Source: Candidatus Berkiella aquae
GTDB lineage: Bacteria; Pseudomonadota; Gammaproteobacteria; Berkiellales; Berkiellaceae
Assembly (NCBI RefSeq): GCF_001431295.2
Contig: NZ_LKAJ02000002.1
Span: forward strand, 1 to 64,000
Direction: 5' to 3'
DNA: 64,000 nucleotides
The translations under genes were made by a program, and so were the position numbers. Under the pieces are notes generated by a model. It saw only the letters and a list, made by a program, of their open reading frames with translations, was not told the DNA's origin and did not search any database. Shown here one piece after another: positions 9,599 to 18,835 of the stretch (position 1 is its first letter; the number at the start of each line of letters is the position of its first letter).

Positions 9599-10075
9599 AT
9601 GTCAACAGTTATTCATCCTGTTTTTTTCAGTTCATTGCGGATTATCCGAATGGCATCCTGGATGTTGTTCTTGCCATTCCCACTTATGTTATTCATTTTA
9701 ACAAGCGCTCCTGCAGGAAATAAATTTTCTTCTGTATTTATTATTCTCAGCGCAATCTTTATTTTTATTGGTGTGATCTGGTATGTCCTATCAAAGAGAA
9801 TTTATAAGGCCTCTTCTTTTGAGCTCGGAGAGGATTCAGTGGGAGAGCGTGAACAGTTCTTGGGAAACTATTTTAAAGAGATTAAATACCATGATATTAA
9901 GGAAATAGCTATAGGACAAGGCCCCTTTCAACAAAAGTACGGTCTTGGGAATATCTTTATCCGTTCTTATGCCAGCTCACCGGGAGCAAACGTTAATACA
10001 GGTATTACGCTCTTTGATATTAAGGATGCTAAAGAGATTTATGAGACCATTCAAAGGAAAAGAGCAAAAAGTTAA
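9599..10075 (+). CDS. Membrane protein with bacterial PH-like domain, inserted between traH and traG
   Basis: The gene encodes a 158-aa protein with two membrane segments (about residues 18-36 and 45-64), then a short soluble domain. The pattern YHDIKEIAIGQGPFQQKYGL-GNIFI resembles the bPH_2 (YdbT/DUF304) fold, in which such a line is diagnostic. F has no counterpart at this site. An AAGGAGG ribosome-binding site stands just before the ATG, and the stop overlaps the traG start (TAATG), so it is firmly part of the operon. Its function in transfer is unknown. A role at the membrane in pore assembly or surface exclusion would be a guess. Confidence 0.6.
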   Translation: MSTVIHPVFFSSLRIIRMASWMLFLPFPLMLFILTSAPAGNKFSSVFIILSAIFIFIGVIWYVLSKRIYKASSFELGEDSVGEREQFLGNYFKEIKYHDIKEIAIGQGPFQQKYGLGNIFIRSYASSPGANVNTGITLFDIKDAKEIYETIQRKRAKS

Positions 10076-12879
10076 TGCAAACTCTTGAGATCATTACTCA
10101 TGGTAATGGTGCTGTTTTAGTTGATATCTTTAATGCTATTGCCAGGATCCGAAACGGTGATTTCATTAATGGTGCCTTTATTGTAATGATGACTTCGGGT
10201 TATGCACTATCTTTAATACAAAATATTGCTGTATTGAATACCCGTGATATAGCTAAATGGACTATTGCTTGGGTATTGATATTTGGTGCGGTTTATCAAC
10301 CAACCACAACTGTGGTGATTACAGACAGGACGGTAGGTGGTCAAGTTCCTGTTAGTAATGTTCCCTTAGGACTGGCTGCGTTTGCAAGTATTACAAGTCA
10401 AATGGGCACCAATTTAGCAACGCTTTTTGAAGATCAACTCAATATTCCAAATGGGGTTACCCGCTATACCCATTCCGGGACGTTAATGTCCTCAAAGCTG
10501 GCTCTTGCTGCGAGTGAAATCCACATTGTAACACCTCATCTTGAGCGTAGTTTTAGAAACTTTGCCTTTCAATGCATCATGTACGATGTGCGTATTTGCG
10601 CTAAATATACTATGGATGACTTGCTATACCATAATGATATTTGGCCATTAATTAAAGATAATACTTCAGTATTAAGGATGTTTGAGTACTATGGGAAAAA
10701 TGGAGATAGAGATGTTTTTACTTGCCGAGAAGGGGCGGTCAAGCTAGAGCAAGAATTAAACCAGGAAGCTTCTCGTAATGAAAGAATATTAGCATGGCGG
10801 TTTCTAGGTAGTAAGAAAGATACAAATACTGCTTTAGATGCAAGCCAGGGAGTAGGGCGTTTAAATAGATTAATCAAAGATTATTTACCAGCAAGCCATG
10901 AGCTTTTAGTACACATGTCTGGGCAATCAACTGAAATATTAAAAAAGCACATGGTGATGAATGCTGTTAGAGAATCAGCTATTAAAAATGCTCAGATGCT
11001 AGATGTTGGGGCAGGCGCTCAAGGTTATGCTATTGCGCGAGCCAAGCTACAGCAACAAAATACTTTTCAGCTATTAGGTGCCATGGCTGGTACTGGGGTG
11101 CAATATTTAATGGGGCTATTCGAGGCTTTATTTTATGGCAGTTTTTTACTTATCATTTTGATAGCTATAATGCCTGGGTGCCAAAGAGTCTTGTTAAGCT
11201 ATTTAACCTCTCTTGTATGGATCCAATCCTGGCCAACCATATATACCATTATCAACTTTTTTATGACTGCCAATACTGTGGCGGCTAGTAACGCCGCTGC
11301 TAGCTTTATCGGGGCAGATGGCACTGAAGGTATCGGTTGGAACCTATTTACCTCTCCTGCGATAATACAAGCCAATTTAGACCAAGCGGCTTTAGCAGGC
11401 TTCTATTCCTTAAGTGTTCCTTTTATTGCGATTGCTATTGTAAAAGGTACAGGGTCGTTTGTGCACTTAGCAGGGCACCTAAGTTCTATTAGCCAAGGTG
11501 CTGCTAGTCAAGCAGGGGAGGAGCTTACTACCGGTAACTATGGCTTAGAAAACGTTCAATACCTCAATACTTCAGCATACAATATGAATGCAAATCATTG
11601 GGATTCAGCGCCAAGTTATCGAGCCAGAAATGCCAATTACGAGATGGATTCAGGATCTCAAATGCGTATCTCTGGTGATGGCACAACAACGTTAGATCAA
11701 TCCCAGGGGATGTCACAACTTGTATCTAATTTGCATCTTGGACAAAGCTTCTCTCAAAGAAAGAGTGAAGTGCTTCAAGCTGTAGAAAGTACATACCAAC
11801 AAGCTGGTATGTCATATGTAGATAGTATTGGCTCAACATTATCTTCTGCTGCACAGGCGATCAATGCCGGCGGGATAAGCACTTCAGATGGATCTCATTT
11901 CAGCCAATCAGAGCAAGCGGGCCACATGAAATCTATTCAAAAATTCGATCAATTGTCTGACAGACTTGCAACGCAAATGGGTTGGTCCAAAGATGATGCT
12001 ATGAATGCCATGGTTAGTGGTACAGCCACTTTCGGGAAATCCGGCATTATAAAACTACCTAAAGCCTTAGCAGAAACAATTTTAGGTGTTGGCGTGGAAG
12101 CAAGAGTGGGAGGATCCCTCAACCACACAAGATCGGACAAGGAAACCAGAGACAAAGTCATGGACTTTATCCAATCAGAAAATGCAACAGACACAATAGA
12201 CCAAGCCATTCGAGCTACTAAAGAGCTTCATTTTAATCAAGGAAGCGATAAGCAAGATAGGTATTCTCAGGAATTTGGCGCTAACTTATCGAAGATGAAG
12301 CACAATGAAAAGCAATTTCAAGTGGCTACCCAGAAATTACATAACATGCAAAACTCTGATGAATTCAGTGAGGCCAATAGTGCCAACATTGATCATAATC
12401 TAAATCAAGGTTTTGTAACGTGGGCAAAAGAAAAATTGGACCAAGACGGTGTTGAATTGGGGATCCATGGCGTTGATCAGATGTTAAAAACCCCTGATGA
12501 AGCACAGCGCTATGCAGCAAGCTACTTGGATGAACGTATTCAAGGATTAAGAGATAAATTTGATGCTGGGAATAATGAATCTATTGGAGAACGGTATCAG
12601 AAAGCATCTCATAACTTATCGAAGAAACCCAAAATTGAAGAACATGACCTTCATAACAAGAATAAAGTGTTAAGTCAGGCTAAAACACAGGGTCTTAATA
12701 TCCCATCTAACATGAATTTGAATGACACACCTATGTCGGCTTTCGATACTATGAACTCTCACAATAAAGCCTCCATGACTGATGAAAAGGAGCATATACA
12801 AAAAGGCGGGAATGATATTGCGAAGAAAGTTCGCAATAAAGTTAAACTTGATACTAAAAAAGACAAAGAAAAGGCATAA
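10075..12879 (+). CDS. traG: TraG, mating-pair stabilisation and pilus assembly protein
   Basis: This 934-aa inner-membrane protein matches TraG of F (938 aa) in length and arrangement. Hydrophobic N-terminal segments are followed by a membrane cluster around residues 350-400 (including MPGCQRVLLSYL) and 445-465, then a long hydrophilic C-terminal region (about 480-934). The N-terminal half acts in pilus assembly. The C-terminal half acts in mating-pair stabilisation and, in F, in entry exclusion through contact with TraS. No TraS-like gene is evident next to it. It closes the recognisable F-type operon. Confidence 0.9.
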   Translation: MQTLEIITHGNGAVLVDIFNAIARIRNGDFINGAFIVMMTSGYALSLIQNIAVLNTRDIAKWTIAWVLIFGAVYQPTTTVVITDRTVGGQVPVSNVPLGLAAFASITSQMGTNLATLFEDQLNIPNGVTRYTHSGTLMSSKLALAASEIHIVTPHLERSFRNFAFQCIMYDVRICAKYTMDDLLYHNDIWPLIKDNTSVLRMFEYYGKNGDRDVFTCREGAVKLEQELNQEASRNERILAWRFLGSKKDTNTALDASQGVGRLNRLIKDYLPASHELLVHMSGQSTEILKKHMVMNAVRESAIKNAQMLDVGAGAQGYAIARAKLQQQNTFQLLGAMAGTGVQYLMGLFEALFYGSFLLIILIAIMPGCQRVLLSYLTSLVWIQSWPTIYTIINFFMTANTVAASNAAASFIGADGTEGIGWNLFTSPAIIQANLDQAALAGFYSLSVPFIAIAIVKGTGSFVHLAGHLSSISQGAASQAGEELTTGNYGLENVQYLNTSAYNMNANHWDSAPSYRARNANYEMDSGSQMRISGDGTTTLDQSQGMSQLVSNLHLGQSFSQRKSEVLQAVESTYQQAGMSYVDSIGSTLSSAAQAINAGGISTSDGSHFSQSEQAGHMKSIQKFDQLSDRLATQMGWSKDDAMNAMVSGTATFGKSGIIKLPKALAETILGVGVEARVGGSLNHTRSDKETRDKVMDFIQSENATDTIDQAIRATKELHFNQGSDKQDRYSQEFGANLSKMKHNEKQFQVATQKLHNMQNSDEFSEANSANIDHNLNQGFVTWAKEKLDQDGVELGIHGVDQMLKTPDEAQRYAASYLDERIQGLRDKFDAGNNESIGERYQKASHNLSKKPKIEEHDLHNKNKVLSQAKTQGLNIPSNMNLNDTPMSAFDTMNSHNKASMTDEKEHIQKGGNDIAKKVRNKVKLDTKKDKEKA

Positions 12880-12982
12880 ATGCCCTCTAAATTTTTCTTA
12901 TAATTAACTTGAATCTAAATTGCATAATCGAAATACTGAACGGAGTTAGGCTATATGGAGATGGGGAAACCCATGTTATCTC

Positions 12983-15694
12983 ATGCAAGATTACGTGCCT
13001 GTTTCGTTAGGGAAAAGCTGGAAAAATAAATTCTTAGGATATCACCTAAAATACTTTCAAAGTAAAATGATTCTTCATGAAAAGAATATATTTGCTATCT
13101 GCAAAAATCCCTCTACATCTATTTTAAAACGCCTGAATACTGATTCATTTTGGGAAGACTTAAAATCACTATCACCCAAAAAAGAGGTCGTTGAGAAATA
13201 TCATGATATCTGGAAGAAAGTAAAACCGTTAGCCCACTTAAACGCACGAAATTTATTATCTTTACTTCAAGATCAAGTGCTTCCTTTAGAAAGAACTTAC
13301 CAACAAGCACTCAAGTCTTTTGAAGATGAGCGAATTAGCGTGGATGCTAGTGATTATTTACCTTCCCATTGGTTTTATCCGCAATTGAATCAAAATATTT
13401 CAAAAATAAGAGAAAATCAGACACGACTGGCTAGCTTAAAAGCAATTATTTACGAAGGGTTATTATGGCGCTCTCAAGCTCATTCATTACTAAAGGCCCC
13501 TCGAAATGTTGATGACATTGTAGGCGCAGTATGCATGAGTATTAACAGCCTTGATTTGCTCAAGTCTCCTTTTGAAATCAAAACACCGTATTCATCTACT
13601 TTAGATGACGATAAAAGATTAACTATTTATGATTACTTAGAAAAATCAACTCTCAATAAGGATAATTTACATACAACAGTTCTTGGCCCAATACCAAAAC
13701 AAGGCTATACGGCCTTTAAATCAAATGAAAAAGTTCAGAATGACCTTAAGCAAATAAAGAAAATTCATAAAAAAACATTTAATAACTTAATTAACGATGG
13801 CCCAGAAGAATCTTTTTTCCCTCCATGGTTTAATCAAATGATACCCCGCTCTGTTAAAAAAGCATGGAAAAACGCAATTTTGGCAACCAAAGACATGTTT
13901 TCGGATTTAGGGTTATTATCCCCATTATTAAAGTTATGGAATTACCGATATATTGCCTTTTTAGCGTTAACCTTACTCAGTTATCACTTTTTAATTTTGG
14001 CAATACAGCCGGTTGCTTCTGTGTTGTTAGGTCCCACAATTTTTGGTTTGCTGGATAGCTCATTATTTTATTCATTTGCTTTAGCACCTCTATGGGCACT
14101 TGGATGGAATTTACTCAATACTTTCAAGCAAATTGTTATTAATTATTTTGTTAGTTGGAAAAAAGAAGAGATTTATGAATCTTTAGATACTCTAGTTTTA
14201 ACACAAGAATTTATGGCTAATCATCTTAGTCAGGTTATTATTGATATTCCTCATTTCGATATAAAAGAATTAACCCAACAAGCTAATTTTCATTTTAACC
14301 AACTAGCCCGCATGAAGAAAAAATTGGATCGTTTTTATTTCGGCGAAAAATTCTTGTGTAGAGGGAATGTTAGTAAAAATATTGAGTTAATATTAGAAAA
14401 AATACAAGATCAAAAGAAACAGCTACAGTTGCATTTGAAACAAGTCACCAATCATATTGCATTACGGATTGGTGATGATATTGAGCAGCTTGAAAAATCA
14501 GCATCAAAGCATGAACTTATCCAAATCATTCCCCTCAAGCAGTTAGAAAATTTAAAGAATTTTGTTACTACCTTTGGTGATGAACTGTCTATAAACAAAT
14601 TCGAGCAAAATGCCAACCCAATATATAAATGGATGAACAAAATTGAACGTTGTAGCATGGCCCAAAAGCCGGCAGATGATCCATTTGCGCAACCTTGGGG
14701 CAGTCGTGTTGTCAGAAAGGACAATTTAAGAGGTTGGGAAATTATCTTAAAAGGATACATTTCAAAAGGCCCTAAGCAAGATGCTGCCTTACAAATAAAC
14801 AAATTACTTGATGGAAAAATTCATCCTTCAATGCCTCAATTGCAAGAATTGGTAAGAGAACTTGGAATAGGGGACAAGGCAGGTCTATTTTTATCAAAAG
14901 TCCAAGATCACATCTTTAAAACTCTCGATTCAGTTAATCCTCAAAATTCCAGGCTAGTATCTAAGCAACATCAGGATCTCATTTGTAGTTGGTACCAGCA
15001 ACACAAAGAGGAGATACAACAAGCTGAGAGGACCGTAAAGCAACTTTTTAGCACTAAACAGGATGATCACCTAGTCGCAGCATTGAACAAGCTAGGGGAC
15101 GTAGGATTATGCAACATTTATAGATTGTTGGATGGAGCAGACATTCATAGTTACCTATCTAACAATAATGAAGACGTTAATCATAGAAAAAACCTAGCCC
15201 GTCAATATTTCGAGAACTATAAGGGTGAAACTAGTCGCGCTATTCGATTTTTACGATTTATTTCCCATAACAATAGAAAAGAACTATTGCCTGAATTAGC
15301 CAAAAAAAGAGTGACTTGGCTTTTAGAGCATCTAGGACAAGGTGTAAGCCCCTCAAAACCTTTTGATGAAACTGACACTGAATTATTTCACAATTATCGC
15401 TTAATCCAAACCTCTGAAAAATTTAATTTTACCTCATTTGTCATGAAATCGAAGCAATTTAATAACCCATGGGATCAAAATGTAGAGTCCTTTCTCGATT
15501 CTTGCCGACGAAATGGTTTTGATTCAGGGAAACTTGCTAATAGTTATAAAAAAAGAAACCTGCGAGTAAAACCTTTTATCCTGCATCAACATGAACACAT
15601 CAAAAATAATGCAATTTCCTGTAAGTTAGAAGCGGATAAACTTTCTTCAACATCATTTAATTTTCAGAAGGGTGGGATTGATGTTAAATGTTAA
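12983..15694 (+). CDS. Large unrecognised protein with central membrane segments
   Basis: I do not recognise this 903-aa protein. Roughly residues 319-375 form two or three strongly hydrophobic segments. The regions on both sides are lysine- and glutamine-rich, helix-prone and coiled-coil-like, for example around residues 440-500. No catalytic motif, signal peptide or cysteine pattern stands out. It follows traG after about 100 bases and overlaps the next gene by 14 bases, so the two form a pair. Its location suggests a conjugation-associated or cargo membrane protein, and an effector-like protein is possible. No good ribosome-binding site is visible at the chosen ATG, so the start is uncertain. 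Confidence 0.7.
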   Translation: MQDYVPVSLGKSWKNKFLGYHLKYFQSKMILHEKNIFAICKNPSTSILKRLNTDSFWEDLKSLSPKKEVVEKYHDIWKKVKPLAHLNARNLLSLLQDQVLPLERTYQQALKSFEDERISVDASDYLPSHWFYPQLNQNISKIRENQTRLASLKAIIYEGLLWRSQAHSLLKAPRNVDDIVGAVCMSINSLDLLKSPFEIKTPYSSTLDDDKRLTIYDYLEKSTLNKDNLHTTVLGPIPKQGYTAFKSNEKVQNDLKQIKKIHKKTFNNLINDGPEESFFPPWFNQMIPRSVKKAWKNAILATKDMFSDLGLLSPLLKLWNYRYIAFLALTLLSYHFLILAIQPVASVLLGPTIFGLLDSSLFYSFALAPLWALGWNLLNTFKQIVINYFVSWKKEEIYESLDTLVLTQEFMANHLSQVIIDIPHFDIKELTQQANFHFNQLARMKKKLDRFYFGEKFLCRGNVSKNIELILEKIQDQKKQLQLHLKQVTNHIALRIGDDIEQLEKSASKHELIQIIPLKQLENLKNFVTTFGDELSINKFEQNANPIYKWMNKIERCSMAQKPADDPFAQPWGSRVVRKDNLRGWEIILKGYISKGPKQDAALQINKLLDGKIHPSMPQLQELVRELGIGDKAGLFLSKVQDHIFKTLDSVNPQNSRLVSKQHQDLICSWYQQHKEEIQQAERTVKQLFSTKQDDHLVAALNKLGDVGLCNIYRLLDGADIHSYLSNNNEDVNHRKNLARQYFENYKGETSRAIRFLRFISHNNRKELLPELAKKRVTWLLEHLGQGVSPSKPFDETDTELFHNYRLIQTSEKFNFTSFVMKSKQFNNPWDQNVESFLDSCRRNGFDSGKLANSYKKRNLRVKPFILHQHEHIKNNAISCKLEADKLSSTSFNFQKGGIDVKC

Positions 15695-16730
15695 AGATTT
15701 ATGCACGAGAATTGATCGAACTCTTTTAGATGTCATCGCAGAAAATCCACTTGCTGCCACATTGATGCTTGGTAATTTATATCATGCTATGGATCAAGCA
15801 ACAGAAGAAAACTCTGCTCTTTTACATGCAACTTTATTGGGCGCAAAGAAAAAGTTAACATCAAACCATATCCAAGTATTGTGGAGCACAGCCAATACTA
15901 TACCATATGCCAAACTTATAGTCATGGATAGCGCTCAGGTAGAAATTCTCCGCGGACTTAAGCACGAGATAATTGTGGATTTTGACTTTTTCAAACACGT
16001 TGATGCTGCGTCAATAGTAAAACTTGGGCAACAAATTGAATTTTATCGAGACTCACTTGTGGCACTGGTTCGTAAACATCTTTATGACAAGAAGTTATCT
16101 GATCCATTCTCAAAATCATCTTTTAGCTATAAACTTTTAACAAAGGGTAGCACGGAGCAAAATTCACGCTATTTTGCGCAATATGTTAAGGATTGCTCTT
16201 CTCTTCCCTTAGACAACTTAGTGCTATTAGGGACCCAATATCACGAAATCGCGACTTTAATTATGATGGATCTCCAAGCTTGTAAAGAGCGCTTTGAAAT
16301 TAGTAGTCGGTTTGCACATATACATCCGAAGCTTCGCAAGGAGATAAGTAAGAATTGGAAGGATTACTTAGACACGTTTCCCCTAAACTCACACGAAGAA
16401 AAATTCATCACTACAAAATTACCAGAACTAAAGAAGCAATTCGCTGAATTTAAGGATGTTAATGCTGACAGCAGAGTAAAAAGAAATTATCAAATTGAAG
16501 AAAAACCCGAAGAAAATTGGGGATTTTTCAAATCATGTTGTTATCAAGGTTTCAAACTTGGTGTTATTATAGCTACCCCCGTCACACCCATTACGGCGCC
16601 ATTTTTTATAGGTTATAGCGCATATTGTCTTTACGATATTACGAGACCCAAAAATTTAGAGGGGACTAATGCCCCTTCTCAGCCTTCCTCTCAACAACAT
16701 TCTGTGAGAAAAAAAGCAGCAAGATGGTAA
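15681..16730 (+). CDS. Unrecognised protein paired with the 903-aa gene
   Basis: This gene of 349 aa is largely helical and soluble. One hydrophobic stretch lies near the C terminus (about residues 291-317, with VIIATPVTPITAPFF), followed by a short polar tail. The ATG at 15681 is preferred because GAAGGG lies about eight bases before it. A GTG three codons upstream is possible. It overlaps the preceding gene and probably shares its transcript. It shows no similarity that I can name. Confidence 0.65.
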   Translation: MLNVKDLCTRIDRTLLDVIAENPLAATLMLGNLYHAMDQATEENSALLHATLLGAKKKLTSNHIQVLWSTANTIPYAKLIVMDSAQVEILRGLKHEIIVDFDFFKHVDAASIVKLGQQIEFYRDSLVALVRKHLYDKKLSDPFSKSSFSYKLLTKGSTEQNSRYFAQYVKDCSSLPLDNLVLLGTQYHEIATLIMMDLQACKERFEISSRFAHIHPKLRKEISKNWKDYLDTFPLNSHEEKFITTKLPELKKQFAEFKDVNADSRVKRNYQIEEKPEENWGFFKSCCYQGFKLGVIIATPVTPITAPFFIGYSAYCLYDITRPKNLEGTNAPSQPSSQQHSVRKKAARW

Positions 16731-16780
16731 ATAATTTAATTTCAGTTAGCTTATTTTCTATCAACTCGGGAACTATTTTA

Positions 16781-17032
16781 TTAACTTTTATATTTTGGCC
16801 CGAGACCAGTTAAAAGCCAATTTCGCTCTAGATTTAGTAGATTGGCATATTTTTCAATTACTCGGAGTGCCATACCTCGCATCCCAGATTCATGAAGGGC
16901 ATATGTAGATACTTTTAACTCCTTCTTGTCAGAAAAGATTTTGGCCGAAGCAAAACCTGCTTCAATCCTAGCCTCTTTAAGACGTTCTCGGATTATTTGT
17001 TCCAGTGATTTTGATTTATTGCTGATTCCCAT
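16781..17032 (-). CDS. Small XRE-type (Cro/CI-like) DNA-binding regulator
   Basis: The 83-aa protein consists almost wholly of a helix-turn-helix of the phage-repressor type. It has the pattern IRERLKEARIEAGFASAKIF, then VSTYALHESG, and ends with the hallmark YANLLNLERNWLLTGLG. It has no cleavage or dimerisation domain. It lies alone and convergent with the preceding gene, and it is divergent from the bacteriocin-like gene, whose promoter region it could control (inference). The ATG at 17032 is preferred over the GTG one codon upstream. Confidence 0.75.
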   Translation of the reverse strand: MGISNKSKSLEQIIRERLKEARIEAGFASAKIFSDKKELKVSTYALHESGMRGMALRVIEKYANLLNLERNWLLTGLGPKYKS

Positions 17033-17334
17033 CACTTCGATCCTCGCAGTGTTAATTAAAGGGTTTCTAGACCGTAATTACCTATAAGTTGGCGAATTAT
17101 ACATAAAATTAGCTTCACAACAACAAAACAACTCGATGTTTTGCAGAATTATAAGACTTAGATTCCATCTCAAATCAAGATGCCTGGCTTTTTCAGGGCA
17201 TTTGACAATGCAAATTGTGAAGCTACCTGAATTTTATGCAGAACTGAATAAGGTTTAAATTGAATAGGTATCATATTGTTTGAAATAATGAAAATTATCA
17301 ATTCGCGCTAATTGCGCATCAATAGTAGGTTTTT
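17033..17334. other. Intergenic region holding one copy of a 22-bp direct repeat
   Basis: About 300 bases of AT-rich sequence lie between the divergent XRE regulator and the bacteriocin-like gene, so it must hold at least one promoter. The only distinctive element seen is a 22-bp sequence at 17233-17254 that recurs exactly at 53428-53449. No further gene was found. Confidence 0.6.
17233..17254 (+). repeat. 22-bp direct repeat, copy 1
   Basis: The sequence begins TTTATGCAGAACTG and ends AATAAGGT. It is identical over 22 bases to 53428-53449 in the same orientation, and the flanks differ. The two copies bracket about 36 kb that includes all the cargo and the relaxase gene. It may be a recombination or regulatory site, but its function is not shown. 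Confidence 0.7.
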
Positions 17335-17652
17335 ATGAGAACATTAGCCAATATTGAAAGTAGCTCCGTTTCTGGGGGAATTTGGTGCACTTATGATGGC
17401 AACGAGTGTTCGGGATGTGCTAATCTTATTGAGATAAGTGGAAATGATTGTTCCGTAATAACAGGGCAATTAAGCGGCCATACTGGTCATTTTGATACCG
17501 GTGGAGTCGTGATGGGCCTAGCTGCAGGATGGGTTAGTTTTGTCGTTTCATATGCTGCAGTCGCTGCTTTTGGTCTTGGGACTATAGCTACGGGTGGAAT
17601 TGGCTTAGCTCTAGGAGCTGCTGTAGGTATTGGTTATGCAGCAAGTCATTGA
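17335..17652 (+). CDS. Bacteriocin-like peptide with double-glycine leader
   Basis: The 105-aa precursor starts with a short leader that ends in VSGG at residues 12-15. This matches the double-glycine leaders of class II bacteriocins and microcins that are cut and exported by peptidase-containing ABC transporters. The predicted mature part has four cysteines (C18, C25, C28, C39). Its C-terminal half is rich in Gly and Ala and strongly hydrophobic, with GxxxG-like spacing, fit for membrane insertion. A ribosome-binding site (TAGTAGGT) precedes the ATG. The next gene is a tiny two-helix membrane protein that fits an immunity protein. No matching transporter lies nearby. The assignment comes from leader and composition, not from a recognised homologue. 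Confidence 0.65.
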   Translation: MRTLANIESSSVSGGIWCTYDGNECSGCANLIEISGNDCSVITGQLSGHTGHFDTGGVVMGLAAGWVSFVVSYAAVAAFGLGTIATGGIGLALGAAVGIGYAASH

Positions 17653-17669
17653 TAAGAAGGTGATGGTTT

Positions 17670-17852
17670 ATGGATAATAAAAATCAAAGCAGATGGGTTA
17701 TATCTTTTCTGTCCATTTTAATTGGATCTTTTATTTTTATCATTGCTATTCCTTTATTTTTTGGTTTCCCCATCAATTACCTTCCCATACTTATTGCTAT
17801 TGGCGGTATTGTTATCGCGGTTTTATATAGAAAGTTTGTCAAAAAAGATTAA
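17670..17852 (+). CDS. Candidate bacteriocin immunity protein, two membrane helices
   Basis: The gene encodes 60 aa: a short polar N terminus, two hydrophobic helices (about residues 9-30 and 34-53) and a basic tail (RKFVKKD). It starts 17 bases after the bacteriocin-like gene with a ribosome-binding site (AAGAAGGTGATGG). Small size, topology and position are typical of immunity proteins for pore-forming class II bacteriocins. The role is inferred from context only. Confidence 0.55.
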   Translation: MDNKNQSRWVISFLSILIGSFIFIIAIPLFFGFPINYLPILIAIGGIVIAVLYRKFVKKD

Positions 17853-17945
17853 ATATATTATTCACCAAGTAGACCTTCACATAATATGCCTTCTTTAAGT
17901 GCAACATTAAGGCAAGGGTGTCAGGGCGTTTAGATAAGTACGATC

Positions 17946-18575
17946 ATGAGTCATCGTTCCAGTTTAAAATTTTTCTCATTTAAAAAGGCTCGGCTATTTG
18001 CTCGCTCACAGAAGCTAAACAGCAGAGAAGCTTGGTTGGAATATTCAAAAAGTGGAAGGAAACCAAATGGGATCCCAGCCACTCCTTATCTCGTCTATAA
18101 AAATGAAGGCTGGATATCTTGGGGCGATTGGTTAGGGACAGGTGTTATAGCATCTCAAAAAAAGGACTTTCGCACATTTAAAAAGGCATTAGTTTTTGCA
18201 CGATCCCTAAAGTTAGGTGGTTTTTCGGATTGGATGCATTTTTGCAAATCCGGCAATAGGCCAAAGGATATTCCTTCATCTCCTAATCAAATCTATAAAA
18301 ACAAGGGTTGGACTTCCTGGGGAGACTGGCTAGGTACTAGCAATGTTGCCCCTCAAAAAAGAACATTCCAATCATTTAAAATGGCGCGTTCTTTTGCGCA
18401 GTCTTTAAAGCTAACGGCGCAATCTGATTGGAAAAGATATTGCAAAAGTGCCTGTAGACCTTATGATATCCCTGCGGCACCTCATAAAGTTTACAATGGT
18501 AAAGGTTGGAAATCATGGGGGGATTGGTTAGGCTCTGGAAACATTGCGACTCAATCAATGAAAGCTCAGCGCTAG
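17946..18575 (+). CDS. Stand-alone phage-integrase repeat protein (three PF14882-type repeats)
   Basis: The 209-aa protein is made of three tandem copies of a repeat of about 56 residues at 66-residue spacing (about 9-64, 75-130, 141-196). Each runs from F-K-K/M-A through a DW/AW and a KSG- or KSA-type turn with IP to GW-SWGDWLG. This is the integrase repeat unit usually fused to phage integrases or found in helicase-like proteins. No recombinase, helicase or nuclease domain is attached. The repeat is thought to bind DNA. It may be a remnant or an accessory factor of a mobile element. Confidence 0.75.
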   Translation: MSHRSSLKFFSFKKARLFARSQKLNSREAWLEYSKSGRKPNGIPATPYLVYKNEGWISWGDWLGTGVIASQKKDFRTFKKALVFARSLKLGGFSDWMHFCKSGNRPKDIPSSPNQIYKNKGWTSWGDWLGTSNVAPQKRTFQSFKMARSFAQSLKLTAQSDWKRYCKSACRPYDIPAAPHKVYNGKGWKSWGDWLGSGNIATQSMKAQR

Positions 18576-18782
18576 ATCTATACCAGCTTGGGTTGATTGA
18601 AAAGATCCGGGCGTAGGGCTAGTAGGACATGAATGTTGAAAAGATACCTAGGAATAGAGGCTGGCACTCAGTTAGTTTCCCACCATTAAATACATATCCC
18701 GCCTATCACATTAATCATCAACTTCTGGTACCCTAATGTACTGATTTTTGGCTAAATATCAATTGCTGTGCATGTACAACAG

Positions 18783-18809
18783 AATTGTCGGGACAGTGTC
18801 CCAACAATT
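18783..18809. repeat. Palindrome upstream of the DUF1016 gene, copy 1
   Basis: This is a 27-base inverted repeat with 13-base arms around one central base. The left arm is AATTGTCGGGACA and the right arm has one mismatch. It lies 27 bases before the start codon of the DUF1016 gene. A perfect version occurs again inside that gene at 19132-19158. It could be an operator for autoregulation or a target site for the encoded nuclease. Confidence 0.8.
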
Positions 18810-18835
18810 GATAGAAATAGGAAAAAGGGTTATCA

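Noticed and set aside
12865-12905. A terminator after traG
   Set aside because: GGCATAAATGCC gives only a short stem and includes the stop codon. The T-run is interrupted, so the evidence is too weak.
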